A DNA stretch of 64,000 bases from Lagopus muta (taxonomy: Eukaryota; Chordata; Aves; Galliformes; Phasianidae), in contig NC_064444.1 in the NCBI RefSeq assembly GCF_023343835.1, positions 11,397,719 to 11,461,718 on the forward strand, given 5' to 3'. This document shows, piece by piece, positions 62,440 through 64,000 of this stretch (its first letter is position 1; each line of letters opens with the position of its first letter). The position numbers and the translations under genes were made by a program. The notes beneath the pieces were generated by a model, which worked only from the letters and a program-made list of their open reading frames with translations, had not been told where the DNA came from and made no database searches.

Positions 62440-63165
62440 TGGACCAGTCCTAACAGGTGGACTATTTGATGGATGACCTGGCTGTGAGATCTTATCCAGA
62501 GAGTGGTGGTCAATGGTTCAGTGCCCCAGTGCAGATCAGTGACAAGTGGTGTCCCTCAGGGGTCAGAACTCACAGCCCAGAAAGACAATTGTATCCTGGG
62601 CTGCATCCAAAACAAGGGCAAGGAGGTGATTCTGCATCTATGCTCTCTGCTGTTGAGACCTCATCTGGAGTACTGCATCCAGATGTGGAGTCCTCAGTAG
62701 GGATGTGGACCTGGTTGAAGTATGTCCAGAGGAAGGCCACAAAAATGACCCAAGGGATGGAACACCTCCTTATGAGGACAGGCTGGGAGCTGGGGCTGTT
62801 CAGCCCGGAGAAGAGAAGGCTCTGGGGAGACCTGAGAGTGGCCTTTCATTGTCAAAAGGGGGCTGTAAGAAAAAACGGGACGGACTCTTTAGCAGAGTCT
62901 GCTGGGACAGGACAAGAGGAAACTGTCTGAAAGAGGAGAGATTTAGATTGGACATGAGGAAGTTATTTACAATAAGAGTGGTGAGGCACTGGCACAGGTT
63001 GCCCAGAGAGATGGATGCCCCATCCTTGAAGACACCCAAGGTCAGGCTGGACCAGGCTCTGAGTACCCGATGTAGCAATAGGTGTCCCTGTTCGGTGCAC
63101 GCAGATTGGATTAGCCGGCCTTTAATGGTCCCTTCCATCTGAAACAATTCCGTGATTCTATAATT
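62440..63165 (+). mobile_element. CR1 LINE with internal deletion
   Basis: The left part carries the reverse-transcriptase segment SVTSGVPQGS (a VPQGS-type block); it is then joined directly to the later NCILGCIQNKGKEV and LRPHLEYCIQMWSP segments, so the catalytic middle of the RT is missing. The remainder follows the CR1 3' region (TGGTGAGGCACTGGCACAGG) to GGTCCCTTCCATCTGAAAC and GATTCTATAATTT. Frameshifts split the product over three frames. It ends about 30 bases before the CpG island. Confidence 0.88.
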
Positions 63166-63194
63166 TAATCGTATTCTGTGGCATAGAGCCTTCC

Positions 63195-63910
63195 TCTTTT
63201 TTTCTAATAGTCCGGCCGGGGCCGGGAGCTGAGAACACCGCAGGAAACGCTGCCATCCTTATAATATCCAGAGGGCCGTTGCTAAGCTCCTGCGCGGTTC
63301 CCCCCGGCCGCCGGCTGGGTTCGTCGCTAGGACGCGGCGGAGGAACGACCCCTAATGCCTACCCCGGGCTAAGCATTTCGCCACGGGAAAAGCAGGGCCG
63401 AGCCCATTCCCGACCGCAGCTCCCTTCCTCCCTCGCCGCCTTCCCCTTCCGCGGCCGCGCCGCGCGGGGTCACCCCGAGTTCCGCGCTCCTCCCCCGGCG
63501 CCGGCCGCGCCGCAGCCGCTTCCTGCCGGCCCCGCGGCAGCCTGGCCTCGGGCTGCTGGACGGAAGCGGGCGCCGAGCGTGCCGCGGGCTCAGGTAGCAG
63601 GCCGCGGCGGGGATAAGCGGGACTGAGGGAGGAGCCGCGGGCGGGAGGGGTGAGGGACGGAAGGGCCGCGCGGGGCCCGCATCGCTCAGCCGGGTGTCGC
63701 TGCGTGCCGGCCGCCTCGGGAGGGGGGCGGTCAGGAACGCCAGGAAGGTGATGGGGGCGGCGCGGGTCCGGGCCCGGCGGGGGGGGGGAGGCTGACGGCG
63801 ACGGGAGCCGCGGTGCGGCGGGAGCGGAGCGTGGGCCTGGAGGGGTGGCCGCTGTGCCTGGCTGCAGCCGTGCGGATGTGTCCGACGGGCCGCTCCTTGC
63901 CGGGGATCGA
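63195..63910. promoter_or_regulatory. Second CpG island, probable promoter of the next gene
   Basis: GC content and CpG density jump abruptly at about 63205 and fall after 63910. A TATA-like TTATAATATC lies near 63258-63268. In human the next gene beyond CCNE1 on this side is C19orf12, transcribed away from CCNE1, and a plus-strand gene here would match; no coding exon is visible, so the identity is inference only. Large GC-rich open frames here reflect stop-codon depletion. Confidence 0.7.
63591..63599 (+). other. Possible splice donor of a non-coding first exon
   Basis: CAG|GTAGCA within the island could end a plus-strand 5' UTR exon. Competing donor-like words exist nearby, for example AAG|GTGATG near 63748. 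Confidence 0.25.
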
Positions 63911-64000
63911 AAGAAGGATCCGCGCAATTTGTAAATTGAAAGAGAAATTGGGCGGATCCGACTTATTTTTAAGGCATGAAGTGCTCGTGGCCGGGCTTTC

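Noticed and set aside
63352-63927. 191-codon minus frame in the right-hand CpG island
   Set aside because: Same composition effect; no domain and no splice-supported continuation.

Overview
This is a vertebrate, almost certainly avian (chicken-like galliform) window. Evidence: small GT-AG introns, two sharp CpG islands, several CR1 LINE pieces including one ending in the diagnostic ATTCTATG octamer array, and a cyclin E1 gene whose reconstructed product is 407 codons long. There is no bacterial-style gene density; almost all of the short open frames in the window are chance frames, and the real coding sequence is spliced.

Layout. 1-5285: gene-free flank downstream of CCNE1. 5520-17361 (minus strand): CCNE1, eleven coding exons that join in one uninterrupted frame from ATG (17359-17361) to TGA (6038-6040), with a 3' UTR carrying two perfect 8-mer miR-15/16 family sites. 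16950-18400: a CpG island that lies between the CCNE1 start and the start of a second gene on the plus strand, i.e. a head-to-head, probably bidirectional promoter. 18048-41204 (plus strand): six coding exons encoding a 268-residue BtpA/SgcQ-family TIM-barrel protein (the family of C. elegans F13E9.13), an uncharacterised enzyme-like protein. Its second intron holds an internally deleted endogenous retrovirus in antisense orientation (22127-24183) and a well-preserved CR1 (about 25200-25858). 41205-41930: its 3' UTR, containing an ancient MIR/L3-like repeat tail. 41931-63165: gene-free, with a CR1 fragment, a solo LTR of the same family as the intronic provirus, and an internally deleted CR1. 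63195-64000: a second CpG island, the probable promoter of the next gene, cut by the window edge; by human synteny (C19orf12 lies beyond CCNE1 and is divergent from it) C19orf12 is the leading guess, but no coding exon of it is visible.

How the pieces relate. CCNE1 encodes the G1/S cyclin that activates CDK2; both phosphodegrons that feed it to the Fbw7 ubiquitin ligase are visible. The BtpA-like gene shares its CpG island and so may share some transcriptional input, but nothing in the sequence links the two proteins biochemically. The most interesting object is the BtpA-like gene: intact, spliced, with a bacterial-type family fold, and of unknown function in animals.
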